From Prevotella sp. (GTDB lineage Bacteria > Bacteroidota > Bacteroidia > Bacteroidales > Bacteroidaceae), in assembly GCA_017548275.1 (NCBI GenBank), contig JAFZAH010000023.1, forward strand, positions 124,001 through 188,000: a DNA stretch of 64,000 bases, written 5' to 3'. Below the pieces are notes generated by a model that saw nothing but the letters and a program-made list of their open reading frames with translations, was not told the DNA's origin and made no database searches. Each line of letters opens with the position of its first letter. Positions within the stretch are counted from its first letter, which is position 1. This document shows, piece after piece, positions 15,809 to 25,346 of this stretch. A program made the position numbers and the translations under genes.

Positions 15809-17146
15809 CTAAACAATCGGCAACGCCACGCCCATGATTTTCTGATAGACATCGAGGGCGTAGATGTCGGTCATGCCGCTGATATAGTCGATGACGGCCA
15901 TGAGGCGTGTCTCGAGGTCGGGGGCGTCGATATCGTATTGGCTGCTGACGCGCCCGATGAGTTGCTGCGAGTAGAAACGGTCGGGCGTGAGCACCGCTTC
16001 GACCATGTGGCTCATGAGTGTCTCCATGATTTTATAACCCGACAGTTCCACGTCGAGCACCGGCTTGCTGTTGTAGATTTTTCGTTTTGAAACTTTCTTA
16101 CAAACGTCATAAGCGTCACGCGCCCTCTCGCTGATATGTTTGATGAGGCTGCCTTGGAAGGTGCCGCAGAGAATCTCTTCCTCGTGTTCGATAAATGCCT
16201 TGGCGCATTCATACTCTAACAATCCGATGACGCGCGCCCGCATGTAATTCACTTTTTCGTTGTTGTCTGTCACCCCTTCTTCCACGATACGCTCGGCCAT
16301 TTGTTTCTGCGTTTTCTCGTCGAAAAATCCTGACAATAATTGCCGGGTTTCATCGTATGACAACAGCCTCAGTTTGTGGGCGTCCTCAATGTCCATAATC
16401 TCGTAGCAGATATCATCGGCGGCTTCTACGAGATAGACCAGCGGATGGCGCGCGCAGCGCAGCGGCTGCCCTTCGCCGGAGAGCCGCAGCAGTCCCAGTT
16501 CGTCGGCAATCCGCTCGTAGTACGCCTGTTCAGTAGAGAAGAATCCGAACTTCCCGTGTTCGCCGGCGAGCGACGAGGCGAAGGGATATTTCACAATCGA
16601 TGCCAACATAGAGTAGGTGAGCACGAACCCGCCCGGCCGGCGGCCCTTGAACTGGTGTGTGAGCAGACGGAACGCGTTGGCGTTGCCCTCGAAATGCGTC
16701 ACGTCGTTCCAAAACGCCTCGCTCGTCTGGTGTTGCAGCGGTTGTCCTTTGCCCTCGCTGAAAAACGTCTGTATCGCCTTCTCGCCGGAATGGCCGAAGG
16801 GCGGGTTGCCCATGTCGTGTGCCAGGCATGCCGCCGACACGATGGTGCCTATCTCCTCGAACAGTGTGCCCTGCAGATGCGGATGCCGCTGGCAGAGCGC
16901 ATGCGCCACGTCGTTGCCGAGCGACATGCCCACGCTGGCCACTTCCAGACTGTGTGTCAGCCGGTTGTGCACGAAGATGCTACCTGGGAGGGGAAATACT
17001 TGTGTCTTGTTTTGCATACGTCTGAACGGCGCGGAGAAAATCAGACGGTCATAGTCGCGCTTAAACTCCGAACGGTCGTCGTGGCGCAAGGGATGACGGT
17101 ATTCTTGTCCCAGCCGTTTATTGGATATCAGTCGAAGCCAATCCAT
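15809..17146 (-). CDS. dgt: Deoxyguanosine triphosphate triphosphohydrolase
   Basis: This 445-residue HD-domain enzyme hydrolyses dGTP (and often other dNTPs) to the nucleoside plus triphosphate. The N-terminal RSEFKRDYDRLIFSAPFRRM, the helix NRLTHSLEVASVG with the first metal His, and the ACLAHDMGNPPFGHSGE segment with the His-Asp pair are all intact dGTPase signatures. Length is normal for the long type. It is divergent from dut with a 228-nt gap; both genes control dNTP pools. A minus-strand TACTTTTG box lies at 17250-17257. Confidence 0.92.
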   Translation of the reverse strand: MDWLRLISNKRLGQEYRHPLRHDDRSEFKRDYDRLIFSAPFRRMQNKTQVFPLPGSIFVHNRLTHSLEVASVGMSLGNDVAHALCQRHPHLQGTLFEEIGTIVSAACLAHDMGNPPFGHSGEKAIQTFFSEGKGQPLQHQTSEAFWNDVTHFEGNANAFRLLTHQFKGRRPGGFVLTYSMLASIVKYPFASSLAGEHGKFGFFSTEQAYYERIADELGLLRLSGEGQPLRCARHPLVYLVEAADDICYEIMDIEDAHKLRLLSYDETRQLLSGFFDEKTQKQMAERIVEEGVTDNNEKVNYMRARVIGLLEYECAKAFIEHEEEILCGTFQGSLIKHISERARDAYDVCKKVSKRKIYNSKPVLDVELSGYKIMETLMSHMVEAVLTPDRFYSQQLIGRVSSQYDIDAPDLETRLMAVIDYISGMTDIYALDVYQKIMGVALPIV

Positions 17147-17374
17147 AGTTGTTATTTAGTTTTTTTCTAGGAATTCCTAGGTTTTCCTGTGTGAGTGAAG
17201 AAAGAGATAGAACAGGGGGCGTTCAAGCCGTTTTTCCCTGTCTGAGTTGCAAAAGTAATCTAAATTTGGTAAAAAACGCTCATTTCGCGAATGGAAAATG
17301 CCGTAAAATGATTATTTCTCTTTATTTTTGCACAAAATTTATCAATAAGCATCAAAAGCGAAACTCAATCAGTC

Positions 17375-17812
17375 ATGATACAGATAAAAGTCGTCAACAA
17401 GGGACATCAGCCCCTGCCCCAATACGCCACCGCGCAGAGTGCCGGAATGGATTTGCGTGCTAACCTCTCCGAACCTGTCGTGCTCCGTCCGATGGAGCAC
17501 CGCCTCATCCCCACAGGACTGCATATCGCTTTGCCCCCGGGATTTGAGGCGCAGGTGCGTCCGCGCAGCGGATTGGCGTTGAAGCATGGCATCAGCGTGC
17601 TCAACAGTCCGGGCACCATCGACGCCGACTACCGCGGCGAAGTGGGCGTGTTGCTGGTGAATTTCTCCGACCGTGATTTCGTGGTCAATGACGGTGAGCG
17701 TATCGCCCAGATGGTCATCGCCCGTCACGAGCAGGGCGAGTGGATAGAGACCGCCGAACTGGATGCCACCGAGCGCGGCGAGGGCGGTTACGGACACACC
17801 GGAGTCAAATAA
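17375..17812 (+). CDS. dut: dUTP diphosphatase
   Basis: This 145-residue trimeric dUTPase carries all five family motifs in order: [39 protein letters not shown] and the C-terminal GEGGYGHTG arm. It converts dUTP to dUMP and pyrophosphate in the cytoplasm, keeping uracil out of DNA and supplying thymidylate synthesis. TATTTTTG at 17323-17330 is the likely -7 box. It is first in a rightward operon with the TPR, DUF4292 and EnvC-like genes, the next of which starts 8 nt after its stop. Confidence 0.95.
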   Translation: MIQIKVVNKGHQPLPQYATAQSAGMDLRANLSEPVVLRPMEHRLIPTGLHIALPPGFEAQVRPRSGLALKHGISVLNSPGTIDADYRGEVGVLLVNFSDRDFVVNDGERIAQMVIARHEQGEWIETAELDATERGEGGYGHTGVK

Positions 17813-17820
17813 CAGAAAAA

Positions 17821-19587
17821 ATGAGACATCGCCATCTACTCATAGTCATGATGGCCGTCATCGGATGGATGGCGGCAGCATTGCCCTCGGCAGCCCAGAA
17901 GAAATGGAAGGTTCCGTCGTCGGATGCCGAAACAATGATTGACACCCTGTCGGCCAACGACCAGCGGCGCTATGAGTATTTCTTCTTGGAGGCCATCCGC
18001 GAGCAGGAGCGTGGCAATTATTCCAATGCTTTCAGCCTGTTGCAACATTGTCGTGACATCAATCCTGATGCCGCAGAGGTGTATTTTGCCCTCTCGTCGT
18101 ATTATGTCGAGATGGAGAATGACACGATGATGATACAGTGCATGGAGCGCGCGTCGGCACTTGCTCCCGACAATGACACTTATCTGGAGCGGTTGGGGCA
18201 GACCTACTTGAAGATACGCGATTACGATAAGGCTGTGGATGTGTATGAGCAACTGGCATCGCACAACCTTCACCGTACGGATGTGCTCGAGGTATTGCAA
18301 CAGTTGTATCATTTCAGAAAGGACTATGACAACCTCATCAAAACGCTCGACAGGATAGAAATCATCGAGGGCAACTCCGAGGAGACCGCGCTCGCCAAGA
18401 TGCAGATTTACGCCATGCAGGGCAAGAAAAACGAGGAATATAAGGTGTTGCGCGACCTGGTGAAGAAACACCCGTACGACCTCAACTACCGCGTCATGAC
18501 CGGCAACTGGTTGTTGCAAAACGACCGTGCGAAGGAAGCCCTCAACGAATACCGCTACGTGCTGAAACAGGAGCCCGACAATCAGGCCGTTCAGTTCTCC
18601 CTGCTTGATTATTACAAGGCACAGGGGCAGGAGAAAGCCGCACAGCAGTTGCGCGACCATCTGCTCATGAGCGACAAGACCGATGCCGAGAACAAGATAC
18701 TGCTCATCCGCCAGCTTATCAACGAGAATGAGCAGGCTGGAGGCGACAGTACCGTAGTGCTGAGGTTGTTCGAGCGGTTGTTGCAACAGCCGAAACCCGA
18801 TGCCGACATCGCAGAACTGCGCGCCGCCTATATGGACTTGAAGAAAATGCCTGCCGACAGTGTCAATGCCGCGCTCGAGCGTGTGTTGCAGATAGCGCCC
18901 GACAACGCCGGGGCACGCTTGCATCTGATACAGTCTGTCTGGCGCACGGAGAATTACGATGCCGTCATCCGCTTGTGCCGCCCGGCGTTGGAATACAATC
19001 CCGACGAGATGGCCTTCTATTATTACCTCGGGTTGGCGCATTACCAGAAGGATGAGCGCGACGAGGCCCTTGACGCCTTCCGCCGTGGGGTGGGGCAGAT
19101 CAATTCGGAGAGCAACCGCGATATCGTGGCCGACTTCTATTCCATCATGGGCGACATCCTCCACCAAAAAGGACTTGACCAGGAGGCCTTTGCCGCATAC
19201 GACAGTTGTCTGCATTGGAATCCGGACAACATCCCTTGTCTGAACAATTACGCCTATTACCTGAGCGAACGCGGACAAGACTTGGTGAAAGCCGAGCAGA
19301 TGAGTTTCCGTACCATCAAGGCACAGCCCGACAACAGCACCTATCTCGACACCTACGCATGGATTCTGTTCATGCAGGGCCGTTACGAGGAGGCCAAAAT
19401 ATACATCGACCAGGCACTCAAGAATGACAAAGACCCCGGTGGGGTGGTCATCGAACATGCCGGCGACATCTACGCCAATCTCGGCGACATGGACAAGGCC
19501 CTCGATTATTGGCAACAGGCTGTAAAGGAGGGCGGCGGTTCCGACCTGCTCGAAGAAAAAGTAAGACAGAAAAAATATATCAAATAA
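17821..19587 (+). CDS. Exported tetratricopeptide-repeat protein
   Basis: This 588-residue protein begins at ATG 17821, where a signal peptide starts (MRHRHLLIVMMAVIGWMAAA). It consists almost entirely of TPR-like helical repeats, visible as recurring A-L-Y and P-D-N motifs (INPDAAEVYFALSSYY, LAPDNDTYLERLGQTYLKI, PDNIPCLNNYAYYLSERG, QPDNSTYLDTYAWILF). Such proteins act as periplasmic or outer-membrane scaffolds. In Bacteroidota the order dut - TPR - DUF4292 - EnvC-like is recurrent as far as I know, which suggests a role in envelope assembly, possibly with the lipoprotein downstream. The longer frame from 17740 overlaps dut and lacks a signal peptide. Confidence 0.85.
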   Translation: MRHRHLLIVMMAVIGWMAAALPSAAQKKWKVPSSDAETMIDTLSANDQRRYEYFFLEAIREQERGNYSNAFSLLQHCRDINPDAAEVYFALSSYYVEMENDTMMIQCMERASALAPDNDTYLERLGQTYLKIRDYDKAVDVYEQLASHNLHRTDVLEVLQQLYHFRKDYDNLIKTLDRIEIIEGNSEETALAKMQIYAMQGKKNEEYKVLRDLVKKHPYDLNYRVMTGNWLLQNDRAKEALNEYRYVLKQEPDNQAVQFSLLDYYKAQGQEKAAQQLRDHLLMSDKTDAENKILLIRQLINENEQAGGDSTVVLRLFERLLQQPKPDADIAELRAAYMDLKKMPADSVNAALERVLQIAPDNAGARLHLIQSVWRTENYDAVIRLCRPALEYNPDEMAFYYYLGLAHYQKDERDEALDAFRRGVGQINSESNRDIVADFYSIMGDILHQKGLDQEAFAAYDSCLHWNPDNIPCLNNYAYYLSERGQDLVKAEQMSFRTIKAQPDNSTYLDTYAWILFMQGRYEEAKIYIDQALKNDKDPGGVVIEHAGDIYANLGDMDKALDYWQQAVKEGGGSDLLEEKVRQKKYIK

Positions 19588-19600
19588 ATGGGTGGATAAA

Positions 19601-19627
19601 GTAGTTAAGGAAGTTAAAGAAGTTAAA
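19601..19627. repeat. 9-nt tandem array (GAAGTTAAA), 3 units
   Basis: Three 9-nt units lie between the TPR and DUF4292 genes; the reverse complement of the same unit forms the array at 32335. Confidence 0.75.
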
Positions 19628-19722
19628 GGGCAATACTCCAGTGGCGTTGGTTTTTAGGCTGCTAAAGACTTTAAGCAGTCTATATCGTCATCAATGGGGC
19701 TCACTCCATAAATATTCGGATT

Positions 19723-20613
19723 ATGAGAAAATATCTATCAATATCGTTGCTGGTGGCGGCTCTCCTGTTGAGTGGCTGTGCATCCAAGCGTAAGGTGGTC
19801 GGTCCCGGACAAACGACCGTCAGCGGACAACAAAGCACCAGCGGCACCAGCACGCTTGATGCAGCAGAGAAACTCAATATCGTCAGAGCGACTGCCGACC
19901 AGGCGGTATATCAGCGTAATATTGTCGCAAAAATCGATTTCTCTGTCAATACGGGCAAGAAAAACATCTCGCTCGACGGGCAGTTGCGCATGCGTCGCGA
20001 CGAGGTGATACGTCTGCAGATTGCGCCCCTCGGACTGGTCGAGGTGGCTCGCATCGAGTTCACACCCGATTATGTGCTCCTGATGGACCGCGTGCATAAA
20101 AACTACGTCAAAGGCGGTTACGATGAGGTGGGGTTCTTACGTGCTAACGGACTGAATTTCTACTCATTGCAAGCGCTGTTTTGGAACCAATTGTTCAAGC
20201 CCGGAGCACAGAAGATTGGCGAGGCGGAATATGGCCAGTATGATGTGGAAAAATCGTCCGTATGCCGCATTTTGCTGCATCAGGACAAGATGGATTACGC
20301 ATGGACCGTGGCCACTGGCAACAATGCGGGGCGCATCCAGCAGGTGTCTGCGGTGTTTCATGACCCCAAAAACGGCGATTCCACCCTCGAATGGAACTAT
20401 GACAAATTCAAGTCGATGGGGTCGAAATATTTCCCCTATGACCATCGTGCGACTCTGACCACCAACGCATTGAAAGGAAAGAAAACCGTCACGGTGGGCT
20501 TGGAAATCAACAAGATAACAGATGACGCCAACTGGGAGACGCAAACCAGTGTGTCGAATAAATACAAGAAAGTGTCGGCAGAAGACATTCTGGATCAAAT
20601 AACGGGTATGTGA
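19723..20613 (+). CDS. DUF4292 outer-membrane lipoprotein
   Basis: This 296-residue lipoprotein has lipobox LLSGC with Cys 19. The body matches DUF4292, a Bacteroidota family with a LolA/LolB-like half-barrel: KIDFSVNTGKKNISLDGQLR followed by RLQIAPLGLVEVARIEFTP and VKGGYDEVGFL. LolB-like folds bind lipids or acyl chains, so a role in lipoprotein or lipid handling at the outer membrane is plausible (inference). Its stop codon overlaps the start of the EnvC-like gene (TGATG), so the two are translationally coupled. Confidence 0.85.
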   Translation: MRKYLSISLLVAALLLSGCASKRKVVGPGQTTVSGQQSTSGTSTLDAAEKLNIVRATADQAVYQRNIVAKIDFSVNTGKKNISLDGQLRMRRDEVIRLQIAPLGLVEVARIEFTPDYVLLMDRVHKNYVKGGYDEVGFLRANGLNFYSLQALFWNQLFKPGAQKIGEAEYGQYDVEKSSVCRILLHQDKMDYAWTVATGNNAGRIQQVSAVFHDPKNGDSTLEWNYDKFKSMGSKYFPYDHRATLTTNALKGKKTVTVGLEINKITDDANWETQTSVSNKYKKVSAEDILDQITGM

Positions 20614-22358
20614 TGATGAAGAAAACCGGTTTACTCATATTGCTCATGATGGTGTTCGCTTTAGGGGCGAATGCCCAACAACGGCGCGGCGGAAAAGCAA
20701 AAGCGAAAACACAGACTACCGCCAAGAAAACTACCCCGCAAAAGGGAAAGAAAAGCAAAGGTAATAAAGGCAAGACCGCTGATTACACCAACGAGGAAAT
20801 CCGCGGACTGCAAAACCAGCGCACGAAAATTCAGCAGGAAATCAAGACCCAACAGGGGAAACTCAGCGCCAACAAGGCCGATGTGCAAAAACGGTTGCAA
20901 AACCTGGCGGAAATCAATGGTGAGATTGACGATAAGCAGCGTGATATCGACGGGTTTGAGGAGGAAATCACAGACCTTAACGGCAAAATCAAACTCTTGG
21001 AGGCTCAGGTGTCGAGTTTGCAGCGCCAACTCAACGAACGCAAGCAGAAATACGTGAAATCCATGCGCTATTTAGCGCGCCACCGGGCAATACAAGACAA
21101 ATTGATGTTTGTGTTCAGTGCCAACAATCTCACACAGGCCTACCGCCGTTTGCGCTTTGTGCGCGATTATGCCAAATATCAGCGCACCCAGGGTGAGTTG
21201 ATTAAGCAGAAACAGGCCGAGATAGACAAGAAGAAAGACCAGTTGCGTGTCGCCCGAAATGATAAGAATGTGCTGTTGAAGAAAGGCAAGGACGCAAAGC
21301 GCGAATTGCAATCGAAGCAGGATGAGCAGCAGAAGGTGGTCAGCAGTCTGCAAAAAGAGCAGAAAGCCATTCAGGGCATCATCGATGAGCAGCAGCGCAA
21401 ATATGCAGCCCTTAACACCGAGATTGACCGCTTGGTGGCGATTGAGGTGGAGAAGGCGCGCCAGCGTGCTGAAGCCGAACGTAAAGCCCGTGCCGAGGCA
21501 GAGCGCAAGGCCCGTGCCGAGGCAGAGAAGAAACGTAAGGAGGAATTGGCCCGCAAGAAAGCCGAGGCTGAGGCCCGTGCCCGTGAGAATGAGCGTCGCA
21601 TAGCGGAGGCGAAAGCCGAGGAGGCGCGTCGTCGCGAGTTGGCGCAAAAGGCGGAACGTGAGGCGGCTGCCGCTAAAGCCCGTGAGGAAGAGATTCGTCG
21701 GAAGAATGCAGAGCGCGAGGAGGCCGAGCGTAGTCGTCGCGAGATAGCCCGTGCCGAAAAAGCCGAGCGCGAGCGTCAGAAAGCCGAGCGCGAAGCCGCA
21801 GCGGCAGAACAGGCTGCCCGTGAGGCGGAGGCCGCCCGACAGGCTGCCGAGCGCAAGGCCGCAGCAGAGCGTGAGCGCGCGGCACAGGAGATGGCCATGG
21901 CCGACCGTCGTGCCGAGGAACCCGCCGCCGATCCCCTCTCTACCGCCGACCGCAGGATGAGCGGCTCGTTCAGCAGTTACAAGGGGCGTCTGCCCATGCC
22001 GCTGAGCGGTTCATGCCGCATCGTCAGCCATTTTGGCACACGCAATGTTGACGGATTGAAGGATGTGAAACTCGACAATAAAGGCATCAATATCTTGGGG
22101 CAGTCGGGGGCGCAGGTGCGCAGTGTGTTCGACGGCGAGGTCAGCGCCGTGGTCGAAGTGAACGGCATGATGGTGGTCATGGTGCGTCACGGCAGTTACA
22201 TCTCTGTGTATTGTAACCTGAAAAACATAGCAGTGCGTCAGGGACAACACGTGACCATGAACCAGAAACTCGGAAATCTGAGCAGCGACAACACCCTCCA
22301 CTTCCAGTTAAGGCACGAGAAAGAAAAACTCAATCCAGAAGCGTGGCTGGGGAGGTAA
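20613..22358 (+). CDS. EnvC-like murein hydrolase activator (degenerate M23 domain)
   Basis: This 581-residue exported protein has a signal peptide (to about residue 22), a basic linker, a long coiled coil (about 65-265), a very Ala/Glu/Arg/Lys-rich helix (about 275-430) and a C-terminal LytM/M23 domain (about 460-581). In the LytM domain the zinc-binding HxxxD position reads NKGIN, and the later HxH is HFQ, so the enzyme is probably inactive and works, like E. coli EnvC, by activating a cell-wall amidase at division. The coiled coil in EnvC binds FtsEX. ATG 20613 overlaps the upstream stop; ATG 20616 is an alternative. It ends before a 9-nt repeat array. Confidence 0.88.
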   Translation: MMKKTGLLILLMMVFALGANAQQRRGGKAKAKTQTTAKKTTPQKGKKSKGNKGKTADYTNEEIRGLQNQRTKIQQEIKTQQGKLSANKADVQKRLQNLAEINGEIDDKQRDIDGFEEEITDLNGKIKLLEAQVSSLQRQLNERKQKYVKSMRYLARHRAIQDKLMFVFSANNLTQAYRRLRFVRDYAKYQRTQGELIKQKQAEIDKKKDQLRVARNDKNVLLKKGKDAKRELQSKQDEQQKVVSSLQKEQKAIQGIIDEQQRKYAALNTEIDRLVAIEVEKARQRAEAERKARAEAERKARAEAEKKRKEELARKKAEAEARARENERRIAEAKAEEARRRELAQKAEREAAAAKAREEEIRRKNAEREEAERSRREIARAEKAERERQKAEREAAAAEQAAREAEAARQAAERKAAAERERAAQEMAMADRRAEEPAADPLSTADRRMSGSFSSYKGRLPMPLSGSCRIVSHFGTRNVDGLKDVKLDNKGINILGQSGAQVRSVFDGEVSAVVEVNGMMVVMVRHGSYISVYCNLKNIAVRQGQHVTMNQKLGNLSSDNTLHFQLRHEKEKLNPEAWLGR

Positions 22359-22371
22359 GAGCGTAGGTATT

Positions 22372-22434
22372 TCTAGACATTCTAGATGTTCTAGGTATTC
22401 TAGATGTTCTAGACCTTCTAGATATTCTAGGTAT
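22372..22434. repeat. 9-nt tandem array (TTCTAGANN), 7 units
   Basis: Seven head-to-tail 9-nt units, each with TCTAG, fill the gap between the convergent EnvC-like and M20 genes. Confidence 0.9.
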
Positions 22435-22451
22435 TGATAGGACACCTTAAG

Positions 22452-23507
22452 TTATCCTATCAATAACTCCACATACTTCTTAATGGCATCTTCCACTTCG
22501 CTGATGAGGATATACTCGTCGGCGCTGTGGGAGCGTGACGATTGTCCTGGACCCAGTTTCATCGACGGGAAAGGCATCAAGGCCTGATCGCTGAGGGTGG
22601 GCGAGCCGAAAGGAGTCATACCCATAGCGATACACCGTTGCACCAAGGGATGGTCTGGGTTGATATGCGAGGATTGCAGACGTGTGCTGCGCGCTTTTAC
22701 CTCACTCCGCACTTGCGACTGGATAAAAGCCAACACCTCCTCATTGGTATAAAGTTCGTTGGTACGCACATCGACCGTCATTTCGCAACGGTCGGGCACC
22801 ACATTGTGTTGGGTGCCGGCGTGGATGACCGTGACGTTCATTTGCGTGGCGCCCAAGAATTCGCTCACACGCTGAAAACGGTAACTGCGCAACCACTGCA
22901 GGTCGTCGAGCGCCTCATAGATTGCATTCACGCCCTCTTGACGCGCCGCATGGCCCGACTGTCCGTGTGCAGTGATGTCGAGCACCATCAGCCCTTTCTC
23001 TGCGATGGCGGGTTGCATACCCGTAGGCTCACCCACAATCGCTACATCTATCTTCGGCAGATAGGGCAGAGCCTTACGGAATCCGTCGGCACCTGACACC
23101 TCCTCTTCGGCAGAGGCCAGAAAGACCAGGTGATAGGGGCATGCGTGCACCGACAGATAACGATATGCTTGCAACAGCGACACCAAGCCGCCGCCGCAGT
23201 CGTTACTGCCTAGACCGTAGAGCCTGCCGTCTTCGATGACAGGGGTGAAAGGGTCGCGTGTCCAACTGCTCACGGGCTTGACTGTGTCGATATGCGCGTT
23301 GAGAAGCAGGGTAGGGCGCTGATCGTCGTTCTGTCCGCTGTCAATGAGGATGTTGTTGCCGATGCGCTGCGGTTCCAGTCCGTAGTCGCAGATGGTATGT
23401 TCCAATGCGTCGGCGGCACGTGTCTCGACACGGCTGACGGACGGGATGCTAATCAATTGCTGAAGCAGCCGTATGGCTTCGTCGGTAAAGGTCTGATTCA
23501 CATTCAT
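22452..23507 (-). CDS. argE: M20-family deacylase, probably acyl-ornithine deacetylase
   Basis: This is a 351-residue cytoplasmic metallohydrolase of the M20/ArgE/DapE group. Visible metal-site motifs are AHIDTVKP (His and Asp), SNDCGGGLVS (bridging Asp), ASAEEEVSG (catalytic and metal Glu) and the C-terminal FPSMKLGPG, where a final His would be expected from SRSHSADEYI. In arginine synthesis it would remove the acetyl (in Bacteroidales often succinyl) group from ornithine. No other arg genes are in the window, so DapE or another M20 role cannot be excluded. ATG 23507 is used because the longer frame (23543) reads into the promoter region. Confidence 0.7.
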   Translation of the reverse strand: MNVNQTFTDEAIRLLQQLISIPSVSRVETRAADALEHTICDYGLEPQRIGNNILIDSGQNDDQRPTLLLNAHIDTVKPVSSWTRDPFTPVIEDGRLYGLGSNDCGGGLVSLLQAYRYLSVHACPYHLVFLASAEEEVSGADGFRKALPYLPKIDVAIVGEPTGMQPAIAEKGLMVLDITAHGQSGHAARQEGVNAIYEALDDLQWLRSYRFQRVSEFLGATQMNVTVIHAGTQHNVVPDRCEMTVDVRTNELYTNEEVLAFIQSQVRSEVKARSTRLQSSHINPDHPLVQRCIAMGMTPFGSPTLSDQALMPFPSMKLGPGQSSRSHSADEYILISEVEDAIKKYVELLIG

Positions 23508-23687
23508 GGTTGCAAAATAACGACTTTTTACCGGAAAAACCACGTTAATGTGCCTTTTTTTCTCTCAAAACAGGTAAAAACATGCCCTTCAACCCAATAA
23601 TTGTTGAAAAAACGTGGCGGATTCCCATAAAAATCATATATTTGCACACCAAATACAAGTATATCAACCATTAAAAAACCAAGCATC

Positions 23688-24443
23688 ATGAAGAGATTGC
23701 TCATATTAATGTTGACCATGCTGTTGGTCTCCACGTCGCTGATGGCGCAAAAAGTGTGGGAACGTTACGCATGGGAGGGAACGCTTAACGGTAAAATCTC
23801 TATCCGCCTTGCCATTGAGGTCAATGACGTGGGCATCGTGGCGGGAAGCATCTGTTATTACAAGGCGAAGAATGCCAAACCCATCTTGGTGGTGGGCGAC
23901 TACAACGAGAATGCTTACATCTTCCTCTCTGAGTATCTTCCCGACGGCACCGTCACGGGTTATATCAGTATTCAGGTGAAGAACGGCTTGCCCGTGGGTA
24001 CATGGACCAACCCCAAGACCGAGCAAGAATACACATTTCAGGGGATGCGTAAAATAGCCTTTCCTGCCGGATATGGAGGAAAATTGACCCCTGAGAACCC
24101 CGGGAATATCGGTCAATATTACGGCTATTCTATCTATAACAAAAACATGGAGGACTATACTGGCGGTCACTTCAAATTCCGTGGCGCCGGCAAGAACAAG
24201 ATACATTTCGATGCCACAAATGTGCCGCGTAATATTGCCGAAGGTCAGAGCGAGAAGGGACGGCCCGCCGTGCTGAATGGCAACCACTTTGTTTACAACA
24301 ATGTCAACGAGTGTGGTTACGGCTTTGAGGCGTATTTCTATCCGCAGTTCATGGTGGCTCGTAACATTTCCGACTACGACACTTTCGATTGTTTCGGTAT
24401 GGGCGCTACGCTCAGCGGCGTGTATATCAAGAAGAAACAGTAA
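23688..24443 (+). CDS. Exported protein of unknown function
   Basis: This 251-residue protein has a clear signal peptide (MKRLLILMLTMLLVSTSLMA). The mature part is beta-rich, with WEGTLNGKISIRLAIEVND near 29-47, a repeated G-Y/T-W rhythm (TVTGYISIQV, VGTWTNPK) and an aromatic, Gly-rich C-terminal half. I recognise no family and see no catalytic motif; a lipocalin-like or small beta-barrel fold is possible. TATATTTG at 23637-23644 is a good -7 box. It appears monocistronic, with a 181-nt gap to the next gene that holds only GGAGCAAGG-type low-complexity sequence. Confidence 0.65.
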   Translation: MKRLLILMLTMLLVSTSLMAQKVWERYAWEGTLNGKISIRLAIEVNDVGIVAGSICYYKAKNAKPILVVGDYNENAYIFLSEYLPDGTVTGYISIQVKNGLPVGTWTNPKTEQEYTFQGMRKIAFPAGYGGKLTPENPGNIGQYYGYSIYNKNMEDYTGGHFKFRGAGKNKIHFDATNVPRNIAEGQSEKGRPAVLNGNHFVYNNVNECGYGFEAYFYPQFMVARNISDYDTFDCFGMGATLSGVYIKKKQ

Positions 24444-24624
24444 AACAGGAGCAAGGAGCAGGGGGCAAGAGAATACCTCAGTGCAGTAGTGGCATTCCCT
24501 ATTCCCAGGGTTTCCACCTCTCCCGGAGAACCCAATTCTCCCATCATTCCCCATAACCCTCAAATAGTGAACTGTTGCCTCCACTCCTCCTCTCCTCAAT
24601 ACCCCCCCTCAATCATAAAATCAA

Positions 24625-25230
24625 ATGAGAAAATTATTTTATTTTGCACTTTGCCTGTTGGCATTGACCACGGCATGTAAGAAAGAGCAGACACAACCTG
24701 TAGCACAAGAAGGCATGGACACGACAGCGACAGAACAGGTTGACACCGCCGCCCAGCGTTTGGAGGCCGAACGGCTGGCAAAGATAGAAGAAGAGACCAA
24801 GGAGATTGAGAAATCGGTAACGCACATCTACCAGCAGGTGGATGTGGCCTATCGGAGCAGTCCCGTGGGCAAGAGCATCGATTTGGATGCGTTGTATTGT
24901 ACTGCCGACTGGTTGCAAACAATGGAAGCCGTCCGTGCTAAGGATGCCCAGAAACAAGACGAGATAGGGTTCTTCGATGCCGACTACTGGGTGATGGGCC
25001 AGGATGTGGCAGGTTCGATAACAGTCAGCGACATCGCTGTGGACAGTCTGGATATAGACGAGGGTAAAGCACAGGTCTTCCTTAATTTGCACAACGGTCC
25101 CGGCAATGAGCCTCTGCGCCTGAACATGCTGTATGAGAAGGACCAGTGGCGCATCGACGAGTTTACGACGCTCGAGCCCGACACGTTTTCGTGGAAAGCG
25201 AACATGAAGGAGTATTTGAAGAAGAAATAA
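24625..25230 (+). CDS. Lipoprotein, DUF3828-like
   Basis: This 201-residue lipoprotein has lipobox ALTTAC with Cys 18. A charged Glu/Lys helix (about 45-70, RLEAERLAKIEEETKEIEK) precedes a compact domain (75-195) that ends with QWRIDEFTTLEP. The last motif and the layout resemble DUF3828 domains, which are of unknown function; this is a tentative match. It is followed by an intrinsic terminator at 25266-25302. Confidence 0.6.
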   Translation: MRKLFYFALCLLALTTACKKEQTQPVAQEGMDTTATEQVDTAAQRLEAERLAKIEEETKEIEKSVTHIYQQVDVAYRSSPVGKSIDLDALYCTADWLQTMEAVRAKDAQKQDEIGFFDADYWVMGQDVAGSITVSDIAVDSLDIDEGKAQVFLNLHNGPGNEPLRLNMLYEKDQWRIDEFTTLEPDTFSWKANMKEYLKKK

Positions 25231-25265
25231 CCCCGTGTAACCCATGCCGCCCCGCATAATTTCAT

Positions 25266-25302
25266 AAAAATCGCCAAAAACTTTTGATTTTAGGCGATTT
25301 TT
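25266..25302 (+). terminator. Intrinsic terminator, overlapping the next promoter
   Basis: AAAAATCGCC (25266-25275) pairs with GGCGATTTTT (25293-25302), with a 17-nt loop. The loop contains the -33 TTTG of the acyl-CoA synthetase promoter. Confidence 0.7.
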
Positions 25303-25312
25303 TGTATTTTTG
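25283..25312 (+). promoter_or_regulatory. Promoter of the acyl-CoA synthetase operon
   Basis: TTTG at 25283-25286, an 18-nt spacer and TATTTTTG at 25305-25312. A second box, TATCTTTG, is at 25316-25323. Confidence 0.55.
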
Positions 25313-25346
25313 CAGTATCTTTGCATGTTATAAAAACTTTGAGAGT

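Noticed and set aside
17836-19515. 559-codon open frame on the minus strand
   Set aside because: It lies fully antisense to the TPR gene, has no signal or family motif, and arises because the coding strand avoids codons that would give stops in that frame.
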